Below, in pieces: positions 42,923 through 55,134 of a stretch of DNA of 56,985 bases. Positions within the stretch are counted from its first letter, which is position 1, and each line of letters begins with the position of its first letter. The stretch spans positions 274,131-331,115 of the forward strand of contig JBNGIO010006178.1 of the NCBI GenBank assembly GCA_049999805.1. The letters run 5' to 3'. The notes under the pieces were generated by a model. That model was not told the DNA's origin. It saw nothing but the letters and a program-made list of their open reading frames with translations, and did not search any database. Source of the stretch: Folioceros fuciformis. Taxonomy: Eukaryota; Anthocerotophyta; Anthocerotopsida; Anthocerotales. The position numbers and the translations under genes are program-made.

Positions 42923-44696
42923 GGATGAAGCTGTTGGCCTGTCTAGCGGTGACAGGACCGAACACTTCGATTTTGTGGTGGTAGGGAGTGGAGTGGCGGG
43001 TCTCAGGTACTCGCTTGAAGTAGCAAAATATGGGACTGTCGCGATAGTCACCAAGTCTGAGCCTCACGAGAGCAATACCAACTATGCACAGGGTGGAGTT
43101 AGTGCGGTTCTAGATCCTGCAGACTCGGTAGAGAATCATATCAGGGATACTATGGTTGCGGGGGCATTTCTATGCGATGAGGAAACAGTGGAAGTCGTTT
43201 GCAGGGAGGGGCCGGAGCGTGTGAAAGAGTTGATGGAAATGGGAGCTTTGTTTGACCAGAGTGAAGATGGGCAGCTGCACCTTGCAAGAGAAGGTGGTCA
43301 TTCTCATCACCGGATAGTGCACTCGGCGGACATGACAGGCAGAGAGATTGAGAGGGCCCTCTTGACAGCTGTGAGATCGAATGCCAATATCAGGATGTTT
43401 GAGCATCATTTTGTCCTGGATTTGCTCACACGTCAGGATGGGGTAAATGTGACCTGTTGTGGCTTGGATGCCTTGGACACTAAGTCTCAGGAGGTGGTAA
43501 GGTTCATGGCTGGAGTTACTATGTTGGCTTCTGGAGGTGCTGGCCACATCTATCCTACTACCACGAATCCTCTGGTTGCAACCGGGGATGGTGTTGCTTT
43601 GGCTCATCGTGCACATGCTGTTGTTTCCAATATGGAGTTTGTACAATTCCATCCCACTGCCTTGGCTGACGAGGGTTTGCCCATCAAATCGTCTAGAGAA
43701 AATTCCTTTCTTATCACTGAAGCTGTGAGGGGTGCTGGAGGCATCCTCTATAACCAGGCAATGGAAAGGTTCATGCTTCTGTATGATCCCCGTGCTGAAC
43801 TTGCCCCTAGAGATGTGGTTGCCCGCAGCATTGACGACCAGTTGAAGAAGCGAGGAGAAAAGTTTGTTTACTTGGACATCAGTCATAAATCGAAGGAGGA
43901 GATCTACTCTCATTTTCCCAACATTGCTGCGGAGTGTCTGAAATGTGGCCTTGACATAACGCGGCATCCGATTCCTGTGGTGCCTGCTGCACACTACATG
44001 TGTGGCGGTGTTCAGACAGATTTATATGGGGAGACATCTATCGCAGGACTGTATGCAGCAGGCGAGGTCACATGCACTGGTCTGCACGGTGCAAATCGAC
44101 TTGCCAGCAACTCCTTGCTTGAAGCACTTGTGTTTGCTCAGAGAGCAGTGGGGCCATCGATAGCGTATGTGCAACAAAGACGGGATTCACCCAGGGACAC
44201 AGAATGTGACAGTGCAACAAATGAGTGGCGTCGCCCAGTTGTTGCAACATCCTCAGGTCACCCCACCTTTGAGGAAGTAGTCAAGTTCACTTTCGAAAAA
44301 AGAAAGGAGCTGCAGCAGATTATGTGGAGCTATGTGGGCATTGTTCGTTCCACCGAACGGCTAAAAATCGCTCAAACCAAGTTGATTGAGCTGGAGCTTG
44401 ATTGGGAGGCCTACCTTTGCCAAATGTGCTGGAACGCAAGTATGGTGTGCGTGGAGGTTTGTGAGATGAGGAACTTGATCTCTGTGTCCCATCTTGTTGT
44501 TAGTAGCGCCCTTGCCAGGCAAGAAAGTCGGGGTTTGCACTACACTGTAGACTTCCCGGACCTTGTGGAGAGTGAGCGGTTGCCAACCGTTCTGTTCCCC
44601 AGTTCTCCTGTTCTTTCAACGTGGAGTTCCCTACCGCTTCAGAGGTCGGCAGAGGTGAAGCTGTGCCATGTTCCTGTAAGCAATGACTCGCAGTAA
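42923..44696 (+). CDS. AO: L-aspartate oxidase, plastid NAD biosynthesis (main exon)
   Basis: Oxidises L-aspartate to iminoaspartate, the first step of plastid NAD synthesis in plants, using FAD. One large exon after an acceptor (GTGAACAG) carries nearly the whole enzyme. It shows the FAD-binding FDFVVVGSGVAGLRYSLEVA, ESNTNYAQGGVSAVLDPADS, LAREGGHSHHRIVHSADMTG, ASGGAGHIYPTTTNPLVATG, NMEFVQFHPTALADEGLPIK, PRDVVARSIDDQLKKRGEK, GLDITRHPIPVVPAAHYMCG, CTGLHGANRLASNSLLEALV and VSSALARQESRGLHYTVDFP. The C-terminal helical domain ends at 44696. This matches Arabidopsis AO along its full catalytic length with no break. The N-terminal transit peptide lies in exons upstream that I could not join. Confidence 0.95.
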
Positions 44697-45953
44697 CAGT
44701 GCTGGCATAGCTGCTCGTGGGAAGCAGTGTTGGAAGAGGCAAGGGGGACGTACTTGAGTGCTTTGTATTTTCTGAAGACCTCTCTTCTTGTCAGATAAGG
44801 GAGTTAAAAGGCTTTGGTGCAGCCTTGATCATTTCATAGGAATTTTGTATGGAGACTACTTTGGAACAGAGTGTCCAGGAGTGAAACGCAGCTTTCATGG
44901 CGCTGTACATTGAGGTGTTCAACTCTGCTTGCAGTCCACTACATACTTGACAGGTCTTGTATCGTTGGTTCACTGCCATGATAAGCTATGTGTTTCTTGT
45001 CCCCAGATTCTGAAGCACAAACCAAGATCAAGGGACAGCTTTTCGGGAGGAACCCTGGCATTTCGGGCACGTAGTTAGAATCATCCAGCTGATTGACGTG
45101 GTCTCTCGTGCTATGATTTGAGAACCACTTTCTCAGCTCTTTTCATGATGTAAGATCTCCCAAGCCTTCCCTCCCTCACTGTTCCTGGAATAACTGGCAC
45201 GGAAATCCCAGTTGAGTTCTCTTTATGGACAACCATCTTGACTTGACTGACAGAGGCGTGAGACACTGAAGTGTGAAGCAAAGCAGATGTTCGCAACTGA
45301 AGGATTGTGTTCACTGTGCTTGTTCAAACCGGAAGATTGCTGAGGGAGGCTGAGGAAGCAGATCTGTGGCTGCCATTATTGGTTTTATTGTTGTGCCGGT
45401 ACAAACGTTTTCACCACCATGCCTTGACAAGGCTCACTTCATTGTCTATTTAATTGGTCAGAGTTCCACAATCGTGTAGCGAAACGACGGTGCACACGTT
45501 ATTGCAAACTCCGCTGGCCTACTAGATCGCTGTGGGACCGGGCTCTTACAATTTCGTGTCAATGTCGACTGGGAAGCATACTTTGGCCTGGGGAAAGGTT
45601 TGTATTTGTATTCTGAAAATAAGCAAGAAAGGCAGTTGTTACGTGGACGCGCCCAACTGGTGGTCTTGCCGATGTTAGCGAGTCTTGTACGCGGCAGCAG
45701 CTTGCACACGGACCACAGGCTCAACTGAGACTGGGGGCCTGCACATGCACACATACCTATGTACACACAGAGTACAGACAGTAGAGTATGTCACGTTTGT
45801 GCGCAGTAGGCAACTGGTGTTGATGGAACGGGCATCCACGGTCAGTTGCAGTTGCCCCTTGGAGTGCAAGATGCCCTGTTTGATTCCATTGCGTGCGCAA
45901 TGAGGGGAGCAGTATCCAATGTCTGGCGTCTGCCAGTAGGAAAGCAGGCAGCA
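44697..45953. other. Intergenic between convergent AO and thioesterase genes
   Basis: About 1.25 kb holding the 3' ends of two converging genes. A 67-codon frame at 45111-45314 (-) ends in RSYIMKRAEKVVLKS and looks somewhat protein-like. It could be a final exon of an unrecognised gene or chance; I could not link it to anything. Confidence 0.4.
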
Positions 45954-47163
45954 TCACAATCTGGCCCTCAGCTGCAGATGAACGTGAGTTCCTTGATACT
46001 TGGACGACAGCTTCACATAGGTCATGGTGACTTCAGAGTAGACGTTCCCCGCAGGACCATCTCGGAGCGCAGCCTTCAAGATTGCCTGCGCAAGCACCGC
46101 ACCTCAGTGCATCAGTAGCTTTGGGACACGTCTGAGTCTTGGTGCAATCTTCGTGCAAAGCATAGGGTGCAGGCTGCGTGCGTTTCTTACCTTTCGGCCC
46201 TCCACTTTTTCTACCACTGCTGTGATGACAGCTTTAGCTTTTCCTGCTGGGAAAGGCTGTACCAGTCGACAAGCAAAGTTTACTTTACTTGACATTGCCA
46301 TGATCGGGAGGTGGTCGGAATGTAGGAGCGGGGACCAAACCAAACAATACCTTACAGAATTTGATGTCAGTTTGCACTGTCACGCAGCCGCCAGGCAGCA
46401 CCAGAAATGCTGCGCAGATTGGAGGAAGGGGAGCTCAGGATGAAGCCAGACTCCCTCCCTCCCGGATCCAGAACCATCACGGCAAATTCACGTCATTTTC
46501 AGCAGAAAAAAGACAGACAGACTACTAGTAGTAGGCTCTCACCCAGCTGGCCGCAGGTTTCGTCAAAAGCCATGAACTGAGCGCCTCCATGGAGAACGCC
46601 AGGGATTGACACGAGCTCACTGTAACGAATGCCACGCCGCAAATGAGGCTGGGCGCAATTGTGCGGGGCGACCAGCAGAACGGTCGCTTGTCGAGATGAG
46701 ACTGTTACCTTCCAAAGTCAAAAACTCCGAAGACGGACCGACTGTCGGATGCAATGTAGTATTGGATTCGTTTCACCAAGTTGGCCTGATGCAAAGCTTT
46801 CGCCTGCCACCCATTTTCCGCAAATTGGATGAATTGCAGGTCACCGAATGTACGAACATGCACAATTGAGGTCAACACTTGGCTGGATGCAGGTACCATA
46901 TGCACGTGGTCGCCATCTTCTGCCCTCCATCTCACTTCCATTCCCGTGTCCCTTTTGATCTTGTTTGCCAAGAAATGCTGCCAGCCTTCCACTTCCTCAA
47001 GATCTGGCCTGCTGGCCAGTTCTTGCTCCCAGTCATTGAATTGCTGTGACCTCTCGTGGGCCTTCCCCGCGCCCAGCTCCAGAGCAACCCGTTGAGGTGC
47101 AGAATCCGCACGCCCGGGGTTGGATTCTGACATCAAACTGAACTCTTGAGCTCGTCGATCCAT
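45954..47163 (-). CDS. Hotdog-fold acyl-CoA thioesterase-like protein
   Basis: Probable four exons: 47163-46709, 46619-46543, about 46343-46191, and 46085-45954. Exon 1 (start MDRRAQEFSLMSES) encodes an N-terminal region without clear family features. Exon 2 holds the hotdog core helix IPGVLHGGAQFMAFDETCGQ, which matches the V-x-H-G-G...D signature of PaaI/4HBT thioesterases. The third exon has HSDHLP, then SSKVNFACRLVQPFPAGKA and VITAVVEKVEGRK, the central beta strands. The last exon has AALRDGPAGNVYSEVTMTYV. Exons 1-2 and 3-4 join in phase. The 2-3 junction does not with any AG I can see, so the start of exon 3 is unknown or the gene is damaged there. Substrate and compartment are unknown. 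Confidence 0.68.
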
Positions 47164-49414
47164 ACCCGCTAGACGAGCGGTCCGGGAGCGTGCAGCCTAG
47201 GCGCCTCCCGGGCCCTCCCTCCTTCCTGGCGATTCCTGGCACCCTGTCTCTACCTACAGGCTATCTCTACTGTAGGCTCTCCACGCGCAAGAGCCGGTGT
47301 GCATCTAAGCTGTCAGCTTGTGAAGGTCGCCTGCATGCCTCCAATTTGTAGGATGCTGCGTTCGTCCAATCGTCCATGTATGACCGGTATGCTGTCCCAA
47401 GTTTTACACTGTTTTTGGCGCCTTGTCCTTGTACTGGGGGTAAGGATTCCGCTGGCTATATCGTCCACCACTTTCTCTCCTCCCGCAGGCATGTTTGCTA
47501 TTCCAGCAATGCCATTAGCATCGTCCACATCGACAGACAGTCGGGCCGCAGCTCATCCACTAACGCAACTCCCATTTACTGTAGCCCAAATCTAGTGTTT
47601 GCAAACCAGCTTCCGCTGGTGTTGAAACGGCATCTCCGTCGCCCACATTCGTGTCTCCCAATTTTGTCACATTCCCGGTCGAAATCTTTTGTGACGTGTG
47701 TACACACAAGGCGTAAGAATGCAACTTGGCTCAGTTTCCCTAGTCTCCTGCAGCATGTTCTCACATTGTGATTTGCTCACGCTGAGTGGGAGGAGAGAAC
47801 TTTGAGCCCAGCCCGTTGGTGCACCTCCCGGGGAATCCGCACGACTCTTCTCCACCCACGGCATACGCAACGGGACAATGGGAAGTAGGAACCCAACAAT
47901 GAGTAAAAATAGAAAGAGCGCTGAGGAGCCTCTTGGAACACAGATTTCTTGTCACCGGATGTGATCGATAGCCGGCGATTCTTGGGTTACCCGTTCCCGA
48001 TTGGATCTCACTACGTCACTGAGCATTGAGTGAGCATGGTGGTTAGCTTAGCGGCGTGTGATAGGGAATTTCAGTGGCCACAGGAAAGGGCAGTGGAAGC
48101 CACTCTTCAAAGAAAGACCAGCCTCATCTTCATCTGAGATTCCATGCGAGCTTACCAGCTACCGGCAGTACAGTGCAGGTGAGATTCGATGTGTTTTGAA
48201 TTGTCTGCCCTCATTGCTCAGCCTCACAGTCATGTGTAAAATAGCAAGGAATGTTCGAGTTCTCAGAACATTCCTGAGTTGCTGTTTGCATCAACTATCA
48301 ATGACTGCGCGCAACTTGGAGACATTCCTTCTAGCTCACTGTTACTATAACTGAGGAAGAAGGCCATCCCGCATGACTTGACGCCTTTGCTTGACAAACT
48401 CTTTTGGGAACGCTTCAAACGTGTTGTCGGACTAGTCTCTTTCTCCTGTGCTGAACAGAAGAGGCTATGTCTTATGATTATGTTTATGCACATCGCGAAA
48501 GTTTAACAATCATTCTCCGAGAACACCCTCAGGGTCTCTCTGCGGGACGGCGGAGACTGTGCTCCATCGACACTGCACCAAAAACCTCCTACTCTCCCAT
48601 GTGTAAACTGCGGATTGTAGGACCTAAAACTACCTACCATGCTGGCAATGTGAAGTTGCACAATGGTCGCTCAACATGACGGTGTGATATGCGATGACAT
48701 TACAGTTTTAAAATCCCACAAAGGCGTCTATGTCATTGGGAACTGCTCCTCGACGTTTGTCCGAGCCCTTTTATGGCAAAGAGTCTCTGAATGCTTAGGA
48801 TGGCTGACAGAGATCATCTGTACATACATACATATCTTATTTGTCTCCTTGCCAAAGCATGCTGGCAACAAGGGCGACAATTTTGTTGTGCATCGGAACA
48901 TGAGTCCGCGACCCAGTGAATAAAGAAGAGCTTACTAAGCTTCCCCACATCGGAAGTGTCAATTTCTAGCTGGGCAACGAGGACACGTTGGATTGCGTGA
49001 AACTAGAGGAACATACAATACAGTTGAAGTGGTCATGGAGAGACCCTTTCCTTGCAAGCTTTCTCACCTTTCCGGTAAGCCGATTTTACACCAGCAGCTA
49101 GAGAGATGAAGCTCGGGCTGACTTCCCGATGCAAAATTGACATGCAAGGAGCATGCTTCCCCCCATCTGTCCAACGCAAGGTAGTGAAAATTCGCTTCAT
49201 TTGTGGCTTGGAGGCGACCATCCGGGCTGACCCGGGTTGGGGAATCGTACTCGCTCAGCTTGACATGGGCTGCTCAGTTTAGTCTTCCTTACAAGCACAT
49301 ATTTCCTCCCAGGGCCCATGCTGCCCGCTCTGTTATACGGCTCATCGTGACCTGCCCGTCTCTGCTCATCGTGGGAGGACTGGGTGAGGATCAGAACCTC
49401 TTCAGGCCGCATAA
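47164..49414. other. Intergenic, no recognisable gene
   Basis: About 2.2 kb from the thioesterase start to the edge of the duplicated RCC1 block. Short frames are present on both strands (for example 47313-47528 on minus, 48467-48679 on plus), but I recognise none. Codon-like stretches are short and not linked by good splice sites. Confidence 0.4.
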
Positions 49415-51530
49415 TGAAGCAAAAACACCAAGGTTGCAAAGTCGGGCTATAAGAGGATCGGGTCATGAGACGCAGGAACTGTACAGTTTACTTTGGTGGC
49501 GTGCCTCGCTTCCAGGGCAGATGAGAACTTGCTGGGCAGTTCTGAAAACAAGTTGTCGTCATGATAAACACCGATGGACACTCGCAGTAGACGGGCCCCA
49601 TGCGTTCCTAGTACATCGGAAATGGGGAGGTTGGACTCCACAATTGGCCGATACTTGAGGCTGAGCGTCATCTTCACATAACTTTCCTCACAACATTCTC
49701 AGCTTCTCGGAGAGAACATTCAGCTCCTGCGACGTGTAAGGTTGAGTATGCAAGGAACCCTGCTCTGGACCTCCTGCAGGGTCGTAGGGCATACTACCAG
49801 CTGGTGGGGAATGATGCTGCTGGACGCTGTCGCTTTGTCTACTATTTTCGAGGAATAGCTTGCACCATTTCTGCGTCTTCCGAAGAAGAGCAACATCTTT
49901 CACTTTTGAGCGCATAGATCCATAGAAGGCCTCCAGCTGGGCAAGCTCTTGATCACTTAACGTCTCAATCGTCTGCTCCCACTCCCTCAATAGCCTCTGC
50001 GCAGATGGCTCTGCGAAAGAGGCGTCAACCAGAGACAGTTCAGGGCTACAACGGGTGTTAAGGGTCCGTTGGCTAGGAGGAATTCCACGACCAAATATCG
50101 CTTGCTCCAGCATTTTGGTATATGATCTGAGTGCCTGGGTCTCCCGCAAAGCCTCAGCATACCGAGAATCGGTAACCTGTGCTGCGCTTGTGACTTGCAT
50201 ATCGTCACTGTCTGGCGAGGGCTCAACGAGTGCAGGCTTGGTATGTAGCGCATCAGCCTCATCTGGTGCATAGAGCGGCCAAATTACCTGACAAGGAACC
50301 CAGCTATCCGCAAACAGCCCACTTCCCAGAGCTCCATGCTGGCCTCGACCCCAAGCCCACATCACCAGCCCCTTGCAGTCCAAGCACACGGTGTGGGCTG
50401 CACCACAAACAAGTTGCCTGCTCCCTCTGCTTCTGCTATGTAAATCGCTTCTGCCATTTTCAACATCAAAGGAGGGGGTCCTCTTGCGGAAAACCTGAAC
50501 AGGAGCAAGTGCATCACCTCCGCTGATGCCCATCCCAGGACACAGACCCAATCCACCCTCCATGCCCCAAGCCCAGATATCACCATCCTGAAGCTCGACG
50601 CTGGTGTGGAAGAGCCCGCAAGAGACGGCGACTACAAACTCATCTTTTGGAAGACCTCGAACAGGCTGAGGAAGCCACGAGCTCACTGACACTCCATGAC
50701 CAAGCTGACCATTCTCCCCAAGCCCGAATGTATAGCAAAGGGAAACACCAGCAATCTCATCCTCATCACGAGAAACAGCTGATGGTACAACAATCACACT
50801 GTGAAAAGCACCGCATGCAATAAGAGCAAACCCAGCTTGAACAGTTCCCAGACCTGCCACAACCTGCGGGCGGGACGTGCTAACTTGATGTCCCTGCCCA
50901 AGCTGACCGTGCTTGTTACTTCCCCATGCATAGCATGCATCGCTTGCACCTGCCGTTGGCCGTACCAGAGCCAGTATGTGCTCGTTGCCACAAGCGACCT
51001 TGGAAACCTGTGCGCCATATCCCAGCCCTCGCACCAGTTCAGGGTGCTCGAAGACTGAGCAAGACAACTGTCCTTGAGTATCTGGATCCGGCGACAGGGG
51101 ACATGAACCCCACAGCCACAGGCAACCATTCGCGTCAATAGCACATGACATCATGCCACCAGCTTCAATTGCCACGGCCTGTGTGATTACAGGCTACCTG
51201 TCAGAACCGTCACGCATACACAGACACGGAGCACGGGAGAAGGGCTTGCAAGGGCCACAGCACCTTCACAGCTCTGGTGTCACATTTTTTCTCATCAGAG
51301 GCGTGATTTTGCTCTGGATTGTCACTTGTGCTGGCCATGCCCCCTCTCCACTCCTCTACGCAGCATGGCTTTGAGGTTGGTCCCTCCCGCCCCAGCTGAC
51401 CATCTGTGCACCTGTCAAGGAAGTTGAGAATTCCCTCAAGCCAAAATGTCAGTACATCTAAGTTGCAAATGGCAGGTCTCCGGCAGAAACAACCAAGCAT
51501 GTAGCACGGAAGCCAAAAATGTCAACAGCC
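49415..51530. repeat. Segmental duplication, copy A
   Basis: This block is repeated in the same orientation from about 55135 to the end of the window. Long stretches are nearly identical, for example cgatggacactcgcagtaga at 49571 and 55299, and gcaggaaccctgctctggac-type sequence at the RCC1 3' end. The offset starts near 5.7 kb and shrinks to about 5.2 kb after a deletion in copy B. Copy A keeps the long RCC1 reading frame. Confidence 0.9.
49447..49671 (-). other. Small frame directly downstream of the RCC1 gene, present in both copies
   Basis: An ATG 17 bp after the RCC1 stop opens MTLSLKYRPIVESNLPISDV, then LGTHGARLLRVSIGVYHDDN and FSELPSKFSSALEARHATK, with a possible donor (GTAAAC) after that. 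The duplicate at about 55.2-55.4 kb retains the same protein-like words with substitutions, but carries two extra bases near 55325 that break the frame. I do not recognise a family. It may be a first exon of another gene, or part of an RCC1-gene transcript. Confidence 0.35.
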
Positions 51531-52322
51531 ACTGGATACAAGCATTGTAGCCCCAAGACCAGATCGTCCCATCGTCTGCTATCAAACAGCAGCGTCATGA
51601 GCTTCAAGAAGCAACTCATGAACCCAAGTTCCATTGCTAAACAAAAACAGGGCCCCAGGCCACCTTACCAGCCAAACATAGGCTGTGGTATGCCCCGGCT
51701 GCAACTGTAACCATGCGTCCCCTGCCACCGTTTCGCTGTAGTGCGGCATGCTCATGCAGTTCACTTCCATCCCGTGCACCTCTCCCTTCAAGTATCGACT
51801 CAGGCAAGGGGAGAATGTGGACAGGCGTACACTCGTCCGTTTCATTCCCGGTGCCTACCGAACATTCCTCGACCCCAAGCATATACAGAGCCTGCAGCTG
51901 AAATCACTGTCAAGAAATATTAGATATGGCCACGACTGCAATAGAACTAACTTGAAAACCAACCCCACAATGACTGCATAATCAGGAAACAAGAAGAGCT
52001 CCCAGGAACACGTAGAAACACATCAGCTGTCATTCTTCAACAGCTGCCCAAAGCCACTGAAAAGCCTCCTAGCACTGGGGAATAGACCTCCTGCATTTCC
52101 AGCAACCGCACGTCGGATGCGGAACCCACCCAAACCCCTCTTTGAACTAGTGCACGGCAGAGACTCAGCAAACACACATCCCATCCACTTTCCAGTGGAT
52201 GCTTGAACAAGCAACCCTACTGCCAGCCGCACATACTCAAGTCTACTGTACCACGTGCCTGTGAGAGCAAGCGTATGAGCCTCTCCAGCCGCAAGCTGAA
52301 CGACGGTATTGGAGTCTGCCAT
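49688..52322 (-). CDS. RCC1-repeat protein (UVR8/RCC1 superfamily), 5' part damaged
   Basis: Likely exons: 52322 to about 52259, 51891-51669, 51575-51540, 51403-51264, 51178-49688. The last is a 497-codon uninterrupted block with several RCC1 blades: CAIDANGCLWLWGSCP, ALVRPTAGASDACYAWGSNK, CYTFGLGENGQLGHGV, VAVSCGLFHTSVELQDGD, IWAWGMEGGLG and MWAWGRGQHGALGSGL. A C-terminal region containing a coiled-coil-like stretch follows. Upstream exons join well (LALT, then SVYAWGRGMFG; CLADDGTIWSWGYNAYGQLG). Two defects appear. The exon 1 donor implied by the frame is GC (ACAG|GCACGT). Exon 2 shifts frame between SVYAWGRGMFGR and TGNETDECTPV, as though 5 nt were lost near 51854. Members form seven-bladed propellers, from guanine exchange to UV-B sensing; the function here is unknown. 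Confidence 0.78.
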
Positions 52323-52739
52323 GTTCGTCGATCTTGACGTAATCCCCGCCCGCCTGAGGACTTCCGCTACCCGTCTAAGTTGCCATTTCGTCAAAGTTGA
52401 CTCTGACTGTTTCCAAGATCTCGCCGTGCTTTGCACCTATCCTAGGTGGATTCCGAAAATGAGTTTGCCCTGTCTTCTCCATCTGACGAACATTTGGGTG
52501 TCTGTAAGCTCGTTTAATATGTTAAGAAAGGCACCGGGGACCAACTTAGTCAATGTACATGGAGATCGCACGTGGCTTGAGACATCCGTCGAGGTGGATT
52601 GCACCCACGGCGGAATTGAACAAGACAAGTTGGACGCAATTCGGGACGCGGGTTCTCAAGGCAACCAGCCTCAGTGTAGGCTCTTTAAGCCAGGCGTCAG
52701 TGGATCAAACGACTTGTGGGCTGAGAAGTAAGACTGTCC

Positions 52740-53754
52740 ATGGCCAGGGAGGAGGAGTTGTGCTTGAAGATCGCAGATCCCCAGGACTCGCACTCTGCAC
52801 GGGAAGTAGGGGGCTCACATTCCAGCCGCTACACAGGTCAGATTTCGTCACGCCCACCGAGTACCCCTCCAAAGTTCCATTGCATTGCTGACAGCAATTC
52901 CCGAGCCTGCAGATACGAACGGCAAGGAAGACTATGCCCTGATAGCGGAGCTCCTGAAAACCCCAGCAGTAAGGAAGCTGCTGAGGCAGCTGCGGTTGCA
53001 GTTGAGGCACAGGGAAGCAGAAGAATCTGCTTCAGCTCCCACCAGCCACAACGAGGTGGAGCTGGACCCCGAGGCCGGGCAGCCGGCACGGAGCAGCGAA
53101 GACTCCCGGACCGTTGGGTCTCATGGCAGCAGCGTCCGGTCGTGGGTGAAGACGAGGATCCTGTCCTGGCGTGAGAGCATCCAGAAGCGCTTGCGGGAGA
53201 GCAGCCTCTACAAGAGCAGCGAGTACGACGCAGAGTTCCACATGAATGGGTACTCCAGCGCCACCAACACGACGGTAGTGGTGGCCGCCCTCATCGCCAC
53301 CCTATCCTTCGCCGCCCTGCTGCAGCCTCCCGGAGGCATCCAGCAGGACGGCATCGTCGGGAAGGCCAACCTGGCGGGAAAGACGGCCTTCAAGGTCTTC
53401 TTCATCGCCAACGGGATGGCGTTGTTCGTGGCCCTCCTGTCCATACTCATCCTTACATCCGTGGTGCCGCGCTCTCATCGCGGCGCCTTCTTGCTGTACC
53501 AGCAGGGGAAAATCTTGGTGTGGGTGGCCACCATATTCACCATCATATCTTTCAACTCGGCTGCGTACATCGTGGCAGGCCCCGGGCACCGCATGCTGGC
53601 TTGGCTCCTGCTCGGGGGAGGCGTGTTGCTCGTCGTTGCGCTCTTCGTCATCGTGTGCGCTGTGCAGATGGAAAGAAAAGTACTCCGGCCGATGCGTGAG
53701 GACAGAAAACGGGATTTGCGGAGACTCAAGGCTACAAGAATCCCGCAGAATTAG
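52740..53754 (+). CDS. PGG-domain four-helix membrane protein without ankyrin repeats
   Basis: Two exons, 52740-52836 and 52913-53754, joined in phase across a 76-bp intron (GTCAGA...CTGCAG); 312 aa. The N-terminus (MAREEELCLKIADPQ) and the following basic, amphipathic stretch are probably cytosolic. The C-terminal half holds the PGG (DUF3447-like plant) domain: NTTVVVAALIATLSFAALLQ, then PPGGIQQDG, followed by three more membrane helices (FFIANGMALFVALLSILILT, ILVWVATIFTIISFNSAAYI, MLAWLLLGGGVLLVVALFVI) and a basic tail. In most plants this domain follows ankyrin repeats (ACD6/ITN1 families). No ankyrin repeat is visible here, so it is a short form or a truncation. The gene is divergent from the RCC1 gene, with 417 bp between start codons. 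Confidence 0.82.
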
Positions 53755-55134
53755 GTCCTTATTCAGAGCCCACAATGGGGTAACTTATGGATACGGTCAC
53801 GCAAAGAATAGGTGACCCTATATTTATATTTGTTAGTTATATCACGAAGAAAGCCGGACATAGTGGCCTTTTTGCTTGTCCATGGCAAAGACGGTCAAAG
53901 CTTTATGCAACTTCTAGCCTATCTAGATTCTTCACTGTAAAGCTATGAAAACCCCTCTCCTTCATTTAAGGTCAATCATGTGCTTCATATTAAATGTGCA
54001 CATGGAAAAAAACAATCTGTCAATGGCCTACAATGGTATGCTGTTTAGTAATACCATTTGCGATCAGTCCACACTACTTCACACGACTTTCTAAAAATTG
54101 GCACAAACTAGTTCAACAAAGGCACAGTTGATGCACATCCGTTTGTGCCTTTGATGTCTTTGTGTCTTCAACGTGCCTGCTGTAGGGCCTTTCACAACAG
54201 CTGACAACCTGGTTTGCGAACCTCTCGTGGAGCTCCTTGGCTAAGCTCGAAAAGACTGCTGCTTCTACTTTGTACGCACTCACGCTTGCTTCAATTTCCA
54301 ACCACAATTTTTCGTGTTTGAGGTCCTAATGCTCCTGTTATGGACGCTCCCTCCCCTTCTCCTTAGCGTTCAAGCGGGTGTTTTAGCGAAGAAGAATCCA
54401 GCGGCATAGTGTTGTGCACCCTCCGTTTAATGCAGATAACTTTGAGCACCCAGACAAACAGGTAAGTTCACTGAAGGTCTGGAAGATAGCTGAGGACCTT
54501 GGATTCTACTCACCTCTGTCAACTAGCTTAGCAACTCGGGACATAATCGCTTCATTCAACTCAAGATACTGCAAATGTTGTGTCGGAATCCGTCTTCTCA
54601 ATTTTGTCCTCTCACAGGTCTTCCACAACCTGGTGAAATGGCACGTCAACCGGATTGCCGATGCCGGTTATGCGTTTGTCTAGAATTCCTTGGAGACACC
54701 GGGGTAGTCAGCTCACGTGCCATTGTAGGCAAGCTGTATTCCGTAGACCATAGTCCGAGACTGTGACTGTGCTGGCCCGTTGTGAAGACGGGGGCAATCG
54801 CGCAGTAGACTTTCTTCTGCGGCTGTTGCGGCTTGATCACCATGGAAACCATAGCAGCGCCGCTCAAGCTTGTATTGCCTTCCAAAACGGCAATATGTAC
54901 GCCTCTCAAGTGGCGGTCGTTTACGGGCCTTCGCAGAGATGGGTCGTCGCAGATGTGCGTGTGGATGGGGATGTGGCCGCTGGAAGCTTGATCTGGTGGT
55001 GGAATGAGATTATGGATGTTCTCATGGCTGGACTTGTGAGGATGGAAGTGCTGTAGCTGTTTTTGCGCTGAGAGATCCTCAAGTCAGTACGTTGGAGGTG
55101 CTACACCTGAAATGCAGCTTGCATCGTTTGGTGG
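53755..55134. other. Intergenic, PGG gene to duplicated block
   Basis: About 1.4 kb. The 3' UTR of the PGG gene should lie first. A frame at 54646-54909 (-) reads HIAVLEGNTSLSGAAMVSM and looks protein-like; an overlapping plus-strand frame at 54763-55056 is equally long. I recognise neither. Confidence 0.4.
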
